Below are positions 14,436 to 17,269 of a DNA stretch of 17,269 bases, in pieces. Made by a program: the position numbers and the translations under genes. The notes below the pieces were generated by a model. That model had not been told where the DNA came from, searched no databases, and worked only from the letters and a program-made list of their open reading frames with translations. Within the stretch, counting starts at the first letter, position 1. Each line of letters starts with the position of its first letter. Source of the DNA: JAUXEH01 sp965602945. Lineage in GTDB: Bacteria > Acidobacteriota > Aminicenantia > Aminicenantales > Aminicenantaceae. The stretch spans positions 1 through 17,269 of the forward strand of contig CBFDBC010000057.1 of the NCBI GenBank assembly GCA_965602945.1, given 5' to 3'.

Positions 14436-15326
14436 CTATAGAGGCAGGCTGTGAAGGATCTCCGCCATACGATGGATGTAGTCGGGATCGGTGCCGCAGC
14501 AGCCGCCAATGATGTTGGCTCCATTGGCGACAATATCCGGGATGTGCTTGACGTAGTCTTCCAGCGGCTGGGAATACTGAACGCTTCCATCCTCGACGAT
14601 CTCGGGTTGGCCGGCATTGGCCTGGATGACGAGGGGCAGGGAAGTGGCCGCGCGGAGTTCCTTGACCAGCTCTACCATCTGCCGGCTGTCCAGGGTACAG
14701 TTGGCGCCCACGCCCTGGACATGGTTTTTTTCCATCTCTTCCACGAATTGGGCGATGCTGTTGCCCATCATGGTGAAGTAGCCCCGGGGCGTCTGGTTGA
14801 ACGTCAGAGTGATGAAGACCGGGCGATCAGAAGCCCGGCGCACGCCCCGCAGCGCGCTGAGGGCCTCCTGCAGGTCATAGTGGGTCTCGAGAAGGAAGAA
14901 ATCCACACCTCCGTCCGCCAGGCCGCGTGCCTGCTCATAGAAGCTGTCCGCGAACTGCTCAGGAGTATACTCTCCCTGCGGCTGCAGGAATTTGCCCGTC
15001 GGCCCAATGCTCCCCAGCACGAATTTTCCCGGGGGACGGACAGCGCAAGCCAGCTCGGCCCCGGCCCGGTTGAATTCATAGCAGCGGTCTTCCTGGCCGT
15101 AGGCCGCCAGTTTTATAGTGCTCCCACCGAAGCTGTTGGTGGAGACCGCATCCGACCCGGCAGCGAAATAATTCTTGGTTATCTCTTTGACGACTTCGGC
15201 CTGAACCAGGTTCCATGATTCCGGGCAGGCCCCGGGTTTGAAGCCTCTTTTGATGAGTTCGGTACCGAGGCCCCCATCCAGGAGTACCACGCGCTCTCCC
15301 ACGAGGTCCATGAATGCAGCTGCCAT
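14436..15326 (-). CDS. Homocysteine S-methyltransferase family protein
   Basis: A 296-residue cytoplasmic methyltransferase. I place the start at ATG 15326, where AAGGAG is ideally spaced; longer in-frame starts up to 15668 would pass through the promoter and the divergent gene. The Hcy-binding barrel has DGGLGTEL (17-24), TNSFGG, GSIGPTGKFLQP and ETHYDLQEA. The zinc ligands are Cys210 (GANC) and Cys276-Cys277 (GGCCG). The fold matches the N-terminal module of B12-dependent MetH or free-standing Hcy methyltransferases. No pterin- or cobalamin-binding modules are attached, so the methyl donor could be a corrinoid protein, S-methylmethionine or betaine; this cannot be decided. First gene of a likely three-gene unit with 13485-14402 and 13119-13442. 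Confidence 0.92.
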   Translation of the reverse strand: MAAAFMDLVGERVVLLDGGLGTELIKRGFKPGACPESWNLVQAEVVKEITKNYFAAGSDAVSTNSFGGSTIKLAAYGQEDRCYEFNRAGAELACAVRPPGKFVLGSIGPTGKFLQPQGEYTPEQFADSFYEQARGLADGGVDFFLLETHYDLQEALSALRGVRRASDRPVFITLTFNQTPRGYFTMMGNSIAQFVEEMEKNHVQGVGANCTLDSRQMVELVKELRAATSLPLVIQANAGQPEIVEDGSVQYSQPLEDYVKHIPDIVANGANIIGGCCGTDPDYIHRMAEILHSLPL

Positions 15327-15353
15327 CGCTCTCTCCTTATCGAATATCCACCA

Positions 15354-15382
15354 ATAATATCCCCGCCTCTTGCCATTGTCAA
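15354..15382 (-). promoter_or_regulatory. Strong predicted promoter for the homocysteine methyltransferase unit
   Basis: On the minus strand TTGACA (15377-15382), exactly 17 bases, then TATTAT (15354-15359): 6/6 and 5/6 matches. Start near 15347, leader about 21 nt, fixing the start codon at 15326. Confidence 0.7.
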
Positions 15383-15444
15383 AGCCGAAAAGGAGCCCAC
15401 GTGGGAACGAGTTCGGTCTGCCAAAACCTCCCTGTTCTTTCGGA

Positions 15445-15474
15445 TTGACAGGAATAATACGGCCCATGTATGTT
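15445..15474 (+). promoter_or_regulatory. Predicted promoter for the dehydrogenase operon
   Basis: TTGACA (15445-15450), 18 bases, then TATGTT (15469-15474): 6/6 and 4/6 matches. Start near 15481 leaves an 18-nt leader containing AAAGGAG (15484-15490) before ATG 15499. The -35 boxes of this and the opposing promoter are about 60 bp apart, a classic divergent arrangement. Confidence 0.6.
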
Positions 15475-15498
15475 AGGGGCAGGAAAGGAGAAGAGCGC

Positions 15499-16263
15499 AT
15501 GAGCTTGTATTCGGATCTCGCGGACAAGAGGGTGATGATCACAGGCGGGGCCAGCGGGATCGGCCTGGCCACGGCCCTGAGATTCATCGAAGAACAGGCC
15601 CAGGTATTTATCTTGGATTGGGACGAGGAGGCCCTCGCGGCTGCGCTCCGGGACAACCATGCGCTCATTGGCGGCGCGGCCGCCGATGTCAGTAACCCGG
15701 AAGCCGTTCAGCAGGCGTTTCTTCGGATGGACGATCTCCTGGGTGGGATCGACATCCTCATCTCCAATGCGGGGATAAGCTTCCGCCGCCCTTTCCTGGA
15801 CATCCCTTACGAGGAGTGGTCCCAGGTCCTGCGGGTCAACCTGGACGGGATGTTCCTTTGCACGCAGGAGGCCATCCGCCGCATGCAGGCCCAGGGAAAC
15901 GGTGTTGTCCTTCTGACCGCCTCGACCAACGGCATGGAGGGGCATCCCCTGTACTCGGATTACAATGCCTCCAAGGCCGGTGTCATCCTGCTGACCAAGA
16001 GTCTGGCGTTGGAGTTCGCGCCCTGGCTGCGCGTCAACGCCGTGTGCCCGGGCTATGTCCTGACACCCATGCAGGAGGCGGAATACACTCCCGAGATGCT
16101 CGAGGAAGTGAATGCGGGGCTTCCCCTCAACCGGCACGCCGCTCCCGAGGAGGTGGCCGCCTTGTTCGCGTTCCTGGCTTCGAAGGAGGCCGGCTATATC
16201 AACGGTCAGGCCATACCCATCGACGGGGGAGAGACGGCAGGACCTTACAAGAAATCAGGCTGA
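15499..16263 (+). CDS. Short-chain dehydrogenase/reductase (SDR), classical type
   Basis: A 254-residue oxidoreductase. ATG 15499 follows AAAGGAG by eight bases; in-frame starts from 15370 lie upstream of the predicted promoter and transcription start. It has the Rossmann motif TGGASGIG (15-22), an acidic Asp40 after beta-2 (FILDWDEE) that favours NAD over NADP, NAG (90-92), and the full catalytic set Asn114, Ser142, Tyr155 and Lys159 (YNASK). PGYVLTPM and the C-terminal NGQAIPIDGG are typical of classical SDRs. The substrate is unknown, probably a polyol, sugar acid or other secondary alcohol. The next SDR starts 21 nt downstream with its own ribosome site, implying an operon and possibly consecutive steps of one pathway. 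Confidence 0.93.
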   Translation: MSLYSDLADKRVMITGGASGIGLATALRFIEEQAQVFILDWDEEALAAALRDNHALIGGAAADVSNPEAVQQAFLRMDDLLGGIDILISNAGISFRRPFLDIPYEEWSQVLRVNLDGMFLCTQEAIRRMQAQGNGVVLLTASTNGMEGHPLYSDYNASKAGVILLTKSLALEFAPWLRVNAVCPGYVLTPMQEAEYTPEMLEEVNAGLPLNRHAAPEEVAALFAFLASKEAGYINGQAIPIDGGETAGPYKKSG

Positions 16264-16284
16264 TCACCGGAGGAGGAGTGGGCC

Positions 16285-17073
16285 ATGGCACACAATAAAC
16301 CAATCACCGATCTGGTGGCATTGAAGGGAAAGGTTGCCGTCGTCACGGGTGCTGCCTCCGGGATCGGGCGCGCTTCAGCTGAACTCCTGGCGGAGGCGGG
16401 GGCGTCCCTGGCCCTGCTGGACGTGGATCCGGAAAGAGGGGAAGAAGCAGCCGGAAACATAAGGGATGGCGGCTCTGAGGCTGCTTTTTTCAGGTGCGAT
16501 GTCTCGAAAGAATCGGATTGCCGCAAGGCCGTAAAGACCGTGGTCGAGGCATTCGGCCGCATTGACATCCTGTTCAACAACGCGGGAGTCATCGTGCGGA
16601 AGGATGCGGTCAACCTCGCTGAGGCGGAGTGGGACCATGCCCTGGACGTTACACTCAAGGGCGTATACTTGATGTCTCGTTTTGTCATCCCTCACATGGT
16701 CAAAGGCGGGGGGGGCAGCATCATCAACACCGGATCAGGCTGGTCGCTCAAGGGCGGGCCTGAGGCGGTTTCTTACTGTGCGGCCAAGGGAGGTGTACTG
16801 AACCTGACCCGAGCCATGGCCATCGACCAGGGGCCGCAGAATATCCGAGTCAACTGCGTATGTCCGGGAGACATCGACACGCCGCTGCTGCGGAATGAGG
16901 CCGTTCAGCTCGGCCAACCCTGGGAGGAGTTCGCCCGGGAGGCCGCAGACCGGCCGCTCGGCCGCTTCGGTATGCCGGAGGATGTGGCACGGGCCGTGCT
17001 GTTTTTTGCCGGCGATCTGTCCTCCTGGATAACGGGTGCCCACCTGGTGGTCGATGGGGGAGGTCTGGCTTGA
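16285..17073 (+). CDS. Short-chain dehydrogenase/reductase (SDR), catalytic Asn replaced by Thr
   Basis: A 262-residue oxidoreductase; GGAGGAG lies seven bases before ATG 16285. It has the Rossmann motif TGAASGIG (21-28), Asp46 after beta-2 (LLDVD) for NAD, NNAG (98-101), Ser151, Tyr164 and Lys168 (YCAAK), then NCVCPGDIDTPLL and the C-terminal GAHLVVDGGG. The position that is normally Asn in the VNLxG segment reads DVTLKG, with Thr123; the neighbouring SDR keeps Asn there. This Asn organises a proton-relay water in classical SDRs, so the change may alter mechanism or be tolerated. Second gene of the SDR operon; substrate unknown. Confidence 0.92.
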   Translation: MAHNKPITDLVALKGKVAVVTGAASGIGRASAELLAEAGASLALLDVDPERGEEAAGNIRDGGSEAAFFRCDVSKESDCRKAVKTVVEAFGRIDILFNNAGVIVRKDAVNLAEAEWDHALDVTLKGVYLMSRFVIPHMVKGGGGSIINTGSGWSLKGGPEAVSYCAAKGGVLNLTRAMAIDQGPQNIRVNCVCPGDIDTPLLRNEAVQLGQPWEEFAREAADRPLGRFGMPEDVARAVLFFAGDLSSWITGAHLVVDGGGLA

Positions 17074-17098
17074 CCTCCAGTACACTCAGCTAGAAAAA

Positions 17099-17129
17099 GA
17101 TTATTCAACGAGTAATCAGAATTTATTTT
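17099..17129 (+). terminator. Weak hairpin and U-rich tract after the SDR operon
   Basis: GATTATTC (17099-17106) pairs with GAGTAATC (17110-17117; one G-U pair) around a 3-nt loop and is followed by AGAATTTATTTTT. This resembles a low-GC intrinsic terminator between the SDR operon and gcvPA. It could instead be a regulatory palindrome in the gcvPA leader. Confidence 0.4.
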
Positions 17130-17143
17130 TAGGAAATGTAGTA

Positions 17144-17269
17144 ATGAAAGAAGAAAAACAAGACTTTGTCCATCCCTACATCCCGAATTCCGTTCCCGGC
17201 GTCAAAGCGCAGATGCTGGCTGAGATCGGTGTCTCGGACATCGAGGACCTGTACCAGGACATCCCGGAA
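17144..17269 (+). CDS. gcvPA: Glycine dehydrogenase (decarboxylating) subunit 1, N-terminal fragment
   Basis: Only the first 42 residues lie in the window, cut by its end. AGGAAA (17131-17136) precedes ATG 17144 by seven bases. The segment HPYIPNSVPGVKAQMLAEIG, followed by a DIEDLYQDIPE stretch, is the characteristic N-terminus of the alpha subunit of two-subunit glycine dehydrogenase. This PLP enzyme of the glycine cleavage system decarboxylates glycine and loads the aminomethyl group on the lipoyl H-protein. The beta subunit and other gcv genes would be expected downstream, outside the window. No clear promoter of its own is visible. Confidence 0.85.
   Translation, partial: MKEEKQDFVHPYIPNSVPGVKAQMLAEIGVSDIEDLYQDIPE

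Noticed and set aside
15327..15668. N-terminal extension of the homocysteine methyltransferase up to ATG 15668
   Set aside because: It would pass through its own best promoter and the divergent SDR start, and the added residues lack family similarity; ATG 15326 has an ideal ribosome site.

Overview
The window is about 60% G+C bacterial chromosomal DNA. It holds 14 well-supported protein genes, two of them cut by the window edges, and no RNA genes, insertion sequences or CRISPR array that I can see. The mix of genes (a PadR regulator joined to an FtsX/MacB-type permease with an N-terminal prefix domain, a DPP-IV-like S9 peptidase, a secreted P460-type cytochrome, a lipoprotein GH38 enzyme, and a split glycine dehydrogenase GcvPA) fits the Acidobacteriota/Aminicenantes sphere. 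That placement is an inference from gene style, not a measured result. Several promoters match the sigma70 consensus closely (TTGACA-N17-TATGAT, TTGACA-N17-TATTAT, TTGCTA-N17-TATAAT, TTGACG-N17-CATAAT).

Layout. 1-2324 (-): partial GH38 alpha-mannosidase-like lipoprotein. 2325-2593: divergent promoter region with a perfect 16-bp palindrome touching the -35 box of the rightward promoter. 2594-3073 (+): exported cytochrome P460-like haem protein, followed by a strong hairpin terminator and a 32-bp direct repeat (3150-3302). 3321-5525 (-): exported S9/DPP-IV peptidase. 5667-7735 (+): two-gene ABC system (LolD/MacB-type ATPase and FtsX/MacB-type permease, ATGA overlap). 7754-10772 (-): converging on it, a PadR regulator, a 17-codon micro-ORF and a duplicated 8-TM orphan permease, chained by two consecutive ATGA overlaps. 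10985-11977 (-): aldo/keto reductase of the Kv-beta type with its own promoter. 11978-12300: a structured, internally repeated intergenic region. 12301-13122 (+): class I methyltransferase with an N-terminal export signal or anchor.

13119-15326 (-): a likely three-gene operon of homocysteine S-methyltransferase, an internally duplicated polytopic membrane protein of unknown function, and a four-CxxC zinc-ribbon protein. It is transcribed divergently from 15499-17073 (+), two short-chain dehydrogenases in an operon. A weak hairpin separates these from the start of gcvPA (17144 to window end). The homocysteine methyltransferase and the glycine cleavage subunit both belong to one-carbon metabolism, but they lie on opposite strands in separate transcription units.

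The least explained items are the PadR / 17-codon micro-ORF / permease chain, the palindrome over the cytochrome promoter, the duplicated membrane protein and its operon, the apparently exported methyltransferase, and the two repeat-bearing intergenic regions. No single large unknown defence or mobile system is visible.
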